DNA from: Shewanella sp.
GTDB lineage: Bacteria > Pseudomonadota > Gammaproteobacteria > Enterobacterales > Shewanellaceae
Reading direction: 5' to 3'
Assembly (NCBI GenBank): GCA_004195335.1
Contig: SDWK01000999.1
Coordinates: forward strand, 1 to 5,766
Length of the DNA: 5,766 bases
The position numbers and the translations under genes are program-made. The notes beneath the pieces were generated by a model that saw only the letters and a list, made by a program, of their open reading frames with translations, was not told the DNA's origin and did not search any database. Shown in pieces: positions 1-5,766 of this stretch (within the stretch, counting starts at the first letter, position 1; each line of letters starts with the position of its first letter).

Positions 1-20
1 ATTTTATATTTATTTAACCT

Positions 21-1394
21 CTACTCAGAAGCGGCTAATTTTGTTGCCAATGCGGCTCTAACCTGAGGTAAAGCTGTTCCGCCAAGCGCTTCTCGTTTCT
101 CAAGACATGATTCAATTGTCAGACAATCATACACATCGCTTGTGATCATTCCTGAAAATAATTGCAGATCTTTCAGGTCAAAATCCTCTAGAGGTTTTTT
201 CTGCGCTATCGCTTTAACGACAACTTCACCAACGACATGGTGCGCCTCTCTAAATGGCATACCTTTGGCTACAAGGTAGTCTGCAAGTTCGGTAGAATTT
301 GCATAGCCTTGCTGCGCAGCACGTAACGTATTTTCACGGTTAACCTTTAAACCACTAAGTACTAAGGCGGCCATTTCGAGACAGATAGCCCAGCTATCCA
401 TCACATCAAATAAGCCCTCTTTGTCTTCCTGCATATCTTTGTTATAGGCTAAAGGCAGTGCCTTCATGGTCGTTAATATACCAATAAGACTGCCATAAAC
501 TCGGCCCGTTTTACCACGGATCAACTCGAGTGCATCAGGATTCTTCTTCTGTGGCATTAGTGACGATCCGGATGTCACTTCATCATCTAGTTCGATAAAA
601 CCGGCTTCACCGCTGTTAAAGAAGATAAGATCTTCCGCCATACGGCTTAGATGCATCATGCTAATTGAAGCATCACTGCAGATCTCAACCACATGATCCC
701 TGTCCGACACAGAATCTAAACTATTGAGTGTCGGCGATGCAAAACCCAAAGATTCCGCCAGCTTATACCTATCCATAGGGTATGCTGTACCAGCAAGCGC
801 ACCAGTCCCCAAAGGACAGGTATCGGCACGTTTAAGCGCATCTTCTAAACGGCTAATATCACGCTCAAACATCTCTACATACGCTAGACACCAATGTCCA
901 AAGGCAATAGGTTGTGCACGCTGAAGATGGGTATAACCTGGCATAACCGCATCGAGTTCACGTTCTGCCAAAACGAGCAAAGCTTGCCTTAGTTTTGCTA
1001 GGAGCCCGAGTTGCTGCTGACCCTCTTTCTTACACCAAAGCTTAAGATCGGTGGCTACTTGATCATTCCTAGAACGCCCTGTATGAAGCTTCTTTCCAAG
1101 ATCCCCGACTTTAGCAATCAAAGATAGTTCGACAAAACTGTGAATGTCTTCGGCACCCGATGCCAGAATAAGCTCAGGCTTCTCTTCAACTTCAGCCAAT
1201 AGATCTTTTAAAGCCTGTTGTAGTTGCTGGCACTCATTTTCAGACAAAATGCCCACTTGGGTGATCGCACCAGCCCAAGCAATCGAGCCGACAATATCTT
1301 GCTCGACCAAACGATAATCTACAGGCAATGAGTCATTGAATAATTTAAATAGCGCGCTACTTTCTTGGCTAAATCTTCCACCCCATAGTGCCAT
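21..1394 (-). CDS. argH: Argininosuccinate lyase (ArgH)
   Basis: Cytosolic enzyme that splits argininosuccinate into arginine and fumarate, the last step of arginine synthesis. The 457-residue protein has the usual ArgH length and is very close to the enterobacterial enzyme throughout. Visible motifs are the N-terminal MALWGGRF, the [13 protein letters not shown] block (about 105-116), [10 protein letters not shown] (153-162) carrying the conserved His156, and the fumarase/aspartase-superfamily signature [10 protein letters not shown] (276-285), whose flexible loop carries the catalytic serine. The fold is expected to be a homotetrameric helical bundle. The start at ATG 1394 is supported by AGAGGA at 1402-1407, about 8 nt upstream. 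It is the last visible gene of the cluster, 87 bp after argG, and stops with TAG at 21-23. The protein ends soon after the lyase domain, with no C-terminal acetyltransferase, so it is not an ArgHA fusion. Confidence 0.98.
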   Translation of the reverse strand: MALWGGRFSQESSALFKLFNDSLPVDYRLVEQDIVGSIAWAGAITQVGILSENECQQLQQALKDLLAEVEEKPELILASGAEDIHSFVELSLIAKVGDLGKKLHTGRSRNDQVATDLKLWCKKEGQQQLGLLAKLRQALLVLAERELDAVMPGYTHLQRAQPIAFGHWCLAYVEMFERDISRLEDALKRADTCPLGTGALAGTAYPMDRYKLAESLGFASPTLNSLDSVSDRDHVVEICSDASISMMHLSRMAEDLIFFNSGEAGFIELDDEVTSGSSLMPQKKNPDALELIRGKTGRVYGSLIGILTTMKALPLAYNKDMQEDKEGLFDVMDSWAICLEMAALVLSGLKVNRENTLRAAQQGYANSTELADYLVAKGMPFREAHHVVGEVVVKAIAQKKPLEDFDLKDLQLFSGMITSDVYDCLTIESCLEKREALGGTALPQVRAALATKLAASE

Positions 1395-1418
1395 GCTGAC
1401 GTCCTCTTTTATTAACCG

Positions 1419-1444
1419 AGAGTGGGATTCTGACTCCCCACTCT
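1419..1444 (-). other. Hairpin in the argG-argH intercistronic gap
   Basis: AGAGTGGG (1419-1426) and CCCACTCT (1437-1444) form an 8-bp perfect stem around a 10-nt loop; on the minus-strand RNA one more G·U pair can close at the loop. No uridine run follows on either strand, so it is not a classic intrinsic terminator. It ends 12 nt before the argH ribosome binding site. It could stabilise or delimit processing of the transcript between argG and argH. That role is inferred. Confidence 0.55.
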
Positions 1445-1481
1445 TCTAATGACTTAACTAATTCTTCGAATTGTTGAATAT

Positions 1482-2705
1482 TTATTTTGCCTTTAGCGCC
1501 CTGATACGGCTGGCTAAAGAGTAAAGACGGATGAAACCTTCGGCATCTTTCTGGTTATAGACATTATCTTCACCGAACGTCGCGAACGCTTCTGAGTACA
1601 GGCTATTTTCTGAACGCTTCTTCACTGCCTGAGCTTGCCCCTTGTAGAGTTTCATCACGACTTCACCACTGACCAAATTAGCCAGAGGTATTGATGCAGC
1701 CAGTAGGGACTCACATAATGGCGTAAACCAACGACCATCATAAACAAGCTGTGCCATCTGAGCACCAACCTGCTCACGCCATTCACGACTACTCTTGTCT
1801 AACACTAACTCTTCGATGGCTCTTAGTGCGGCAAACATCACTGTGCCCCCCGGAGTTTCGTAACAGCCACGAGACTTCATTCCCACGAGTCTATTCTCGG
1901 TAATATCGATTCTGCCAACACCATGAGCACCAGCGATCTTATTTAGCATCGTAAGAGCCGCGTAAGGAGAAAGTAATTCGCCATTAACTTTAGTGATCTT
2001 GCCTTGCTCAAGCTCTAAGGATACATACTCTGGCTCATTCGGTGCGTCCTCAGGCGCGACTGTCATAGTCCAAACACCTTTAGTCGGCTCATTCCATGGG
2101 TCTTCTAACTCGCCACCTTCATGGGAGATATGCCAGGCATTCGCATCACGGCTATAGATCTTAGTCAAAGAGGACGTCGTTTCAATATTACGCTCGGCAA
2201 GGTAATCCAGCAGATCTTCACGGCTTTCCATCTCCCACTCACGCCAAGGGGCAATCACCTTGAGGTCAGGCGCAAGAGCTGCAAAACAACCTTCGAAACG
2301 TACCTGATCATTCCCTTTACCAGTACAGCCATGGCAGACGGCATCGGCCCCAACTTTACGTGCAACTTCAACCTGCGCCTTAGCGATGATAGGTCTGGCC
2401 ATCGATGTACCTAATAAATAGGTCCCTTCATAAATCGCACCAGTAGCAATAGTTGGATAGATATAATCTGCCACCAGCTCTTCTTTGAGATCGACGATGT
2501 AGCACTCAGATGCACCGGAAGAAATAGCCTTCTCATGCAAACCTTCCAGCTCTGCATCACCTTGGCCCACATCGGCACAGAAGGCGATAATTTCGCAATT
2601 ATCATAGGTCTCTTTCAACCAAGGAATGATCGCCGAGGTATCCAAGCCTCCTGAATAGGCTAAAACTACTTTTTTCACGTCTGTTTTCTTTGTTTCAATT
2701 GACAT
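1482..2705 (-). CDS. argG: Argininosuccinate synthase (ArgG), short bacterial type
   Basis: ATP-dependent ligase joining citrulline and aspartate to give argininosuccinate, with AMP and pyrophosphate released. The 407-residue protein has the N-type ATP-pyrophosphatase loop AYSGGLDTS (16-24), [14 protein letters not shown] (92-105), [14 protein letters not shown] (125-138) that contacts nucleotide and substrates, and a later YETPGGT motif. At about 400 residues it belongs to the common short type, not the longer E. coli-type ArgG (about 447 residues). ATG 2705 is preceded by AGGA (2713-2716) at 7 nt. The C-terminus ([18 protein letters not shown]) ends where the family normally ends. It lies 62 bp after argF and 87 bp before argH on the same strand, in keeping with pathway order. 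Confidence 0.98.
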   Translation of the reverse strand: MSIETKKTDVKKVVLAYSGGLDTSAIIPWLKETYDNCEIIAFCADVGQGDAELEGLHEKAISSGASECYIVDLKEELVADYIYPTIATGAIYEGTYLLGTSMARPIIAKAQVEVARKVGADAVCHGCTGKGNDQVRFEGCFAALAPDLKVIAPWREWEMESREDLLDYLAERNIETTSSLTKIYSRDANAWHISHEGGELEDPWNEPTKGVWTMTVAPEDAPNEPEYVSLELEQGKITKVNGELLSPYAALTMLNKIAGAHGVGRIDITENRLVGMKSRGCYETPGGTVMFAALRAIEELVLDKSSREWREQVGAQMAQLVYDGRWFTPLCESLLAASIPLANLVSGEVVMKLYKGQAQAVKKRSENSLYSEAFATFGEDNVYNQKDAEGFIRLYSLASRIRALKAK

Positions 2706-2767
2706 TTTTCTATCCTAATTCTTTCGCTTTTCTTATCGAAAACTTCAATAAGAGAGATATGGGTTTA

Positions 2768-3676
2768 TTACTTAGCTAATAGCGTCACCAGCACTGCATT
2801 TTGTGCATGCATGCGGTTTTCAGCCTGTTGCAAAATGAGAGAGCCTTCACCATCGACCACATCGGCAGTCACTTCAACACCACGGTATGCAGGCAAACAA
2901 TGCATAAAGAAGTTAGCACCCGCTTTCTTCATCATTGCAGCGTTAACTTGATACGGTTTAAATTTAGCCTCGATATCACTCAGGTTAGAATCGTCTCCCA
3001 TAGAGATCCAAGTATCAGTATAGATAGCATCTTGCTGAGCGATCTCTTCAATGTCAGATGTGAGTATTAACTTACCACCATGCTGAGCCGCTAAAGTTTG
3101 GGCTTCAACAACCACTTGACCGTCGGGGAACTGCCCTGGAGGGCAAATGACAGTCATTGTCGCGCCCAAAATAGCCGCACCATACATGAGTGAATGCGTC
3201 ACGTTGTTTCCATCACCGACATAAGCAAGCTTTACTTTGCTGACATCATCAAACTTCTCTGACAGGGTTAAGAAATCGGCTAATCCCTGGCAAGGGTGGT
3301 ACAGATCAGATAAGGCGTTGATCACGGGTACTGTGCCATGTTCAGCTAATTGCTCAATCGTAGAGTGCAAAAAGGTACGTGCAACAATCGCATCAGCCCA
3401 GCAAGAGATATTGGCGGCAAAATCAGAAACGGGTTCGCGTTTCCCTAGCTCGCCATTTTGCTGGTCTAAATAGAGACAATGACCTCCCAACTTATTAATA
3501 CCGATATCAAAACTAACACGGGTTCTTAAAGAGGGCTTTTCAAATAGCATAACCACACTCTTCCCATCCAGCGCATTACGATACTCAGCAGGATTTGCTT
3601 TAATCTTCTTAGCCAGAGCCAACAAATCTTTGAGCTGTTCCTGACTTAAGTCCTTTATCGATAGTAGATGGTTCAT
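2768..3676 (-). CDS. argF: Ornithine carbamoyltransferase (ArgF)
   Basis: Transfers the carbamoyl group of carbamoyl phosphate to ornithine, giving citrulline. Starting at ATG 3676 the protein has 302 residues. An N-terminal carbamoyl-phosphate domain carries FEKPSLRTR (45-53) and HPCQ (127-130). The C-terminal ornithine domain carries DGNN (155-158), the SMG loop (225-227) and HCLPAYRG (259-266). The SMG loop favours ornithine over aspartate as substrate. The phosphate loop reads SLRTR instead of the textbook STRTR, and the HCLPA loop has Tyr263 where His is common; both look tolerated. It resembles the short OTC group (about 300 residues) rather than E. coli ArgF/ArgI (about 334). An in-frame GTG at 3703 would add nine residues, but the Shine-Dalgarno AAGGAG lies inside that extension, 8 nt before ATG 3676, so the shorter start is preferred. 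It sits between argB and argG. Confidence 0.96.
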   Translation of the reverse strand: MNHLLSIKDLSQEQLKDLLALAKKIKANPAEYRNALDGKSVVMLFEKPSLRTRVSFDIGINKLGGHCLYLDQQNGELGKREPVSDFAANISCWADAIVARTFLHSTIEQLAEHGTVPVINALSDLYHPCQGLADFLTLSEKFDDVSKVKLAYVGDGNNVTHSLMYGAAILGATMTVICPPGQFPDGQVVVEAQTLAAQHGGKLILTSDIEEIAQQDAIYTDTWISMGDDSNLSDIEAKFKPYQVNAAMMKKAGANFFMHCLPAYRGVEVTADVVDGEGSLILQQAENRMHAQNAVLVTLLAK

Positions 3677-3759
3677 TCGTTGCTCTCCTTCGGCTGGATA
3701 CACTGACCAAGCCTTACGCTATTATGTTGATTGGATGAAAATGCTCTATGAGACTTCAT
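3673..3759 (-). CDS. Possible 28-residue small ORF coupled to argF
   Basis: The argB-argF gap is the longest in the cluster and contains an ATG-started ORF of 28 codons. AGGA (3766-3769) sits 6 nt before ATG 3759, a good translation signal. Its TGA stop overlaps the argF ATG in an ATGA arrangement, the usual form of translational coupling. The peptide begins MKSHRAFSS and ends QPKESNE. It is hydrophilic, has no membrane segment or recognisable domain, and includes two arginines, both with codons that are rare in many gammaproteobacteria (AGA as codon 5, AGG as codon 16). I do not recognise it. It may be a translated leader that tunes argF expression, or a chance ORF. The argF Shine-Dalgarno lies within its last codons, so translation of the small ORF would traverse it. 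Confidence 0.35.
   Translation of the reverse strand: MKSHRAFSSNQHNSVRLGQCIQPKESNE
3685..3690 (-). promoter_or_regulatory. Ribosome binding site of argF (decides the start)
   Basis: On the minus strand AAGGAG lies 8 nt before ATG 3676. It is the best Shine-Dalgarno match in the window. It places argF initiation at 3676 and argues against the in-frame GTG at 3703, which has no good site at the right distance. Confidence 0.8.
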
Positions 3760-3792
3760 TCTCTATCCTAAAATTATTTCTTGAACTAAGGG

Positions 3793-4584
3793 CTAACCAG
3801 GTAAGATCTGTGTCCCTACCGCTTCGCCATTTGATAACGCAATCAATTGTTCGGCATGACGCCATGAAGCCACCTGTACAGGCTTCCCCATCGATTCAGC
3901 TACGTCCAATGCAGCCTCCACTTTAACCTTCATCCCTTTCTCGATAACACCGATATTAGTCAACTCTTCAACCTGAGCACGATTTAAACTACTAATTAGC
4001 TGCCCTTTACCATCTAGGACACCTGAAACATCAGAGAGTAAAACCAACTTCCCATCAACAAGTTTGGCTAACACTGTTGCCGCTTGATCGGCGTTAACAT
4101 TTAATAACTGACCCGCTGCATCGATGGCAATAGAACTGACTATTGGCATCCATCCTTGAGATAAAATGAACTCCAGGTAGGTTGCACTTTTTGGACTGAC
4201 CTCACCGACAAAGCCTAAACGCGGATCCTTAACTTTAGCTGAAACCATATCGCCATCACCTAAGCTCATGCCTACACAGGTCACACCCGCTTTTATCGCA
4301 GCCCCTTGAAGGATTTTATTAGAGGTTCCGGCTAATGCTCCGACAATTATCGGTATCTGCTCTTGTGGAGTCACTCTCAATCCATCTAGTTTTTCCGTTG
4401 TCATGCCATTTGCGGTTAACTGCTCATCGACTAAACAACCTCCGCCGTGAACCATAATCAGCTGTTGCCCGTTGGCGATCATCTTGGCCGCCGTTTCCAT
4501 CAACCTGGCCATACCCATTTCACATTGCATCAGGGCGCCACCAACCTTTAGTACTAATGTGCTTTTATTTACTGACATAGTCAT
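3793..4584 (-). CDS. argB: N-acetylglutamate kinase (ArgB)
   Basis: Phosphorylates N-acetylglutamate with ATP to N-acetylglutamyl phosphate, the second step of the pathway; an amino-acid-kinase family protein of the cytosol. The 263-residue sequence shows LKVGGA with Lys13 near the N-terminus, the glycine-rich HGGG (46-49), GLRVTP (68-73), NVNADQAA (162-169), LLSDVSGVLDGKG (182-194) and the GMKVKVEAAL segment (217-226). It lacks the extra N-terminal helix of arginine-inhibited hexameric kinases, so by family knowledge it is probably an E. coli-like dimer not inhibited by arginine. The start is uncertain by two codons. ATG 4584 is only about 4 nt from the purine run at 4587-4593, while ATG 4578 is about 8 nt away and may be preferred, giving 261 residues. 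argC ends 22 bp upstream. Confidence 0.97.
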   Translation of the reverse strand: MTMSVNKSTLVLKVGGALMQCEMGMARLMETAAKMIANGQQLIMVHGGGCLVDEQLTANGMTTEKLDGLRVTPQEQIPIIVGALAGTSNKILQGAAIKAGVTCVGMSLGDGDMVSAKVKDPRLGFVGEVSPKSATYLEFILSQGWMPIVSSIAIDAAGQLLNVNADQAATVLAKLVDGKLVLLSDVSGVLDGKGQLISSLNRAQVEELTNIGVIEKGMKVKVEAALDVAESMGKPVQVASWRHAEQLIALSNGEAVGTQILPG

Positions 4585-4606
4585 TACTCTCTCGTGAAAC
4601 AGAAAA

Positions 4607-5587
4607 TTAATAATTAAAATGAATCTTTATGCATTGATGAGCTTGGCTTGCGGCTCCCTTCATCAAGTTATCAATCGCACTCGCGACAACGAGATAATGC
4701 GTCTCAGGATCGAACTTCCATCCTAGGTGGCAATTTGGTGTGTTAACAACGTCATCAATCTTAGGAAATTGGTTATGCTTGACTGTAATGAGTGGAGCAT
4801 CATCATAGACAGCATATGCGGCAGTCACATCGGCTTCGGTAATTTCTGGTTTTAATTGCACCGTAATCGTCGCCAAAATTCCACGCTTAAAGTTTCCAAG
4901 ATGAGGGGTAAATATAACCTCTTTTCCTAGCTGAGTTGCAATTTCTGGTTGATGCCGATGACCCAGCACACCATAGGGGGTCAAGCTGACTTCACAAAAG
5001 CTGGTGTGTAAATGCGCTTTCCTACCAGCCCCTGTAACACCACTAACGGCATTAATCACCGGAAATACATCGGTTAAAAACAGACTAATAGGTTTCAGGG
5101 CTGTTAGAGATGCCGTTGGATAACAGCCAGGAACAGCAATCATCTTACTGCTCGCGATCTGCTCACTATTCCACTCGGCTAATCCATAAACAGCTTTGGA
5201 GAGAACGTCTTGATATTCATGGTTAAAGCCATACCATTTTGGATATTGCTCTACATCTGAAAAACGATATGCCCCACTAAGATCAAATACGGTTAAGCCT
5301 TTTTGATAGAACCATGCAGCTAAGTGCAAGCTCACGGCATGGTCGGTTGCAAGAACTACCGCATCGGCTTGCTCGACAATTAACTTTTTAGCATCATCAG
5401 TCAGAGGAGAAAGAGAGAGTGAAATATGGCTGTAGCATGGGTATAAGTCTGATAAAGGCTTACCTTTGTCTAAACTATTTTCCGATACATATAATCCCTG
5501 AATAGATAAATTTTCATCGGCATTTATGAGAGAGGTAATTTGTGCACCTGTGTATCCACTGGCACCAATAATAGCAATGCTTTTCAT
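4607..5587 (-). CDS. argC: N-acetyl-gamma-glutamyl-phosphate reductase (ArgC)
   Basis: NADPH-dependent reduction of N-acetylglutamyl phosphate to the semialdehyde, third step of the pathway, using the product of the adjacent ArgB. The 326-residue protein starts with a Rossmann nucleotide loop GASGYTG (8-14). The central catalytic block [10 protein letters not shown] (151-160) places the nucleophile at Cys155. [10 protein letters not shown] (183-192) and [12 protein letters not shown] (205-216), with the conserved histidines, follow. It closes with the characteristic [12 protein letters not shown] (305-316). Length and motif order are typical of the non-fused type 1 reductase. ATG 5587 has only a weak ribosome site (AAGAAG at 5597-5602, 9 nt away). 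It is the first gene of the visible cluster, directly after the non-coding leader, and its last codons contain an ArgR-box-like palindrome. Confidence 0.98.
   Translation of the reverse strand: MKSIAIIGASGYTGAQITSLINADENLSIQGLYVSENSLDKGKPLSDLYPCYSHISLSLSPLTDDAKKLIVEQADAVVLATDHAVSLHLAAWFYQKGLTVFDLSGAYRFSDVEQYPKWYGFNHEYQDVLSKAVYGLAEWNSEQIASSKMIAVPGCYPTASLTALKPISLFLTDVFPVINAVSGVTGAGRKAHLHTSFCEVSLTPYGVLGHRHQPEIATQLGKEVIFTPHLGNFKRGILATITVQLKPEITEADVTAAYAVYDDAPLITVKHNQFPKIDDVVNTPNCHLGWKFDPETHYLVVASAIDNLMKGAASQAHQCIKIHFNY
4618..4635. promoter_or_regulatory. ArgR-box-like palindrome at the 3' end of argC
   Basis: The core TGAATCTTTATGCA (4620-4633) matches the gammaproteobacterial arginine-repressor box TGAATwwwwATTCA at 12 of 14 positions. 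It lies inside the last codons of argC, 36 bp upstream of the argB start. Functional ArgR operators are normally two boxes 2-3 bp apart, and no good second box adjoins this one, so it may be a chance match. Confidence 0.25.
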
Positions 5588-5766
5588 AATCTATGACTTC
5601 TTAATTTTGGTGTTATGTTTTAAAATTGAAAGCGTTTCTGACGAAAAGATACGGTTGAGTGCAGACGTCCGCGAAGGTAAGTAAGCAGACTACTGTCCAG
5701 TCAATCGTTTCTCGAAGTAAACGAAAACGGTCTGGCGAGAGTCTGCGCTTGGTTGAAGTCTGTAGT
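5588..5766. other. Non-coding region upstream of argC
   Basis: No recognisable gene lies in these 179 bp, and no ATG-started ORF on the minus strand. The part next to argC (5588-5640) is about 26% GC and is where a promoter and ArgR control would be expected. The only box-like element is the degenerate TGTTTTAAAATTGA (5616-5629). The part from 5641 is about 48% GC and carries GTCTG/CAGAC repeats and the nested hairpin. I could not place a convincing -35/-10 pair on either strand. A plus-strand frame is open from GTG 5659 to the window edge, but nothing supports it as coding. Confidence 0.6.
5685..5746. other. Nested imperfect hairpin in the argC upstream region
   Basis: Three inverted pairs are concentric: GCAGACT (5685-5691) with AGTCTGC (5740-5746), CCAG (5697-5700) with CTGG (5732-5735), and TCGTTT (5705-5710) with AAACGA (5719-5724) around an 8-nt loop. 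Together they describe one 62-nt hairpin with two internal loops, possible in RNA from either strand. It could be part of the argC 5' leader, of a divergent transcript, or of an interspersed repeat. No terminator U-run follows it. Confidence 0.4.

Noticed and set aside
1..20. AT-rich sequence after argH as a terminator
   Set aside because: No inverted repeat is visible in 20 bases; a terminator, if any, lies outside the window.
724..924. 66-codon plus-strand ORF inside argH
   Set aside because: It lies wholly antisense to the well-conserved argH and has no recognisable domain; treated as a shadow frame.
1460..1472. AATTC/GAATT inverted repeat after argG
   Set aside because: A 5-bp AT-rich stem with a 3-nt loop and no U-run is too weak to call a terminator.
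2121..2414. 97-codon plus-strand ORF inside argG
   Set aside because: Antisense to the conserved central part of argG with no family resemblance.
2471..2478. Chi-like octamer (GCTGGTGG on the minus strand) within argG
   Set aside because: One octamer in coding sequence is uninformative, and Chi specificity in this organism is unknown.
2411..2605. 64-codon minus-strand ORF inside argG
   Set aside because: Same-strand alternate frame of a conserved gene, without an independent ribosome site that I could see.
2801..3473. Two plus-strand ORFs (89 and 78 codons) opposite argF
   Set aside because: Both are antisense to the catalytic domains of argF and show no domain or translation signal.
3735..3926. 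63-codon plus-strand ORF spanning the argB end and the argB-argF gap
   Set aside because: Mostly antisense to conserved argB codons, with no support beyond being open.
5675..5703. TTGACT on the minus strand as a -35 box for argC
   Set aside because: The hexamers 16-18 bp downstream (such as TTACCT) are poor -10 matches, so no promoter is called.
5659..5766. Plus-strand GTG frame open for 36 codons to the window edge, possibly a start of a divergent gene
   Set aside because: An open run of this length is common by chance, it does not resemble ArgE, and the DNA is explained as well by repeats and inverted repeats.
5701..5766. Minus-strand frame open from the window edge to TGA at 5701-5703, as the end of an upstream gene
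   Set aside because: Only 21 codons with no recognisable sequence, overlapping the hairpin; not enough to call a gene end.

Overview
The window holds the arginine biosynthesis cluster argC-argB-argF-argG-argH. All five genes lie on the minus strand and are transcribed from high to low coordinates. Together they encode the chain from N-acetylglutamate to arginine except two steps: acetylornithine aminotransferase (argD) and the deacetylase step (argE/argJ). ArgB and ArgC make N-acetylglutamate semialdehyde, ArgF converts ornithine to citrulline, and ArgG and ArgH convert citrulline to arginine via argininosuccinate. All five proteins are full length with their catalytic motifs intact.

The gene order, moderate GC, and ArgB and ArgH sequences close to the enterobacterial enzymes suggest a marine gammaproteobacterium. 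Shewanella or a related Alteromonadales genus is the best guess. That is inference from gene order and protein character, not a database match. In such genomes argE is often divergent from argC, so a plus-strand argE could begin beyond position 5766; nothing of it is recognisable here. ArgH is not fused to ArgA (N-acetylglutamate synthase), unlike the ArgHA fusions known from Moritella and Vibrio, so the first pathway step must be encoded elsewhere.

Layout from 5' to 3' of the operon: 5766-5588 is a non-coding leader. It has a GC-richer, repeat-bearing, foldable block (5641-5766) and an AT-rich stretch next to argC (5588-5640). Then come argC (5587-4607), a 22-bp gap, argB (4584-3793), a 116-bp gap with a possible 28-codon small ORF coupled to argF, argF (3676-2768), a 62-bp gap, argG (2705-1482), an 87-bp gap with a strong hairpin, and argH (1394-21). 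Bases 1-20 are AT-rich and show no terminator. The short gaps and individual ribosome binding sites fit one polycistronic transcript.

This is mostly an ordinary core-metabolism region. The items worth a second look are the small ORF ahead of argF, the GTCTG/CAGAC-rich structured leader, the argG-argH hairpin with an unusually protein-like alternate frame, and a lone ArgR-box-like palindrome at the end of argC.
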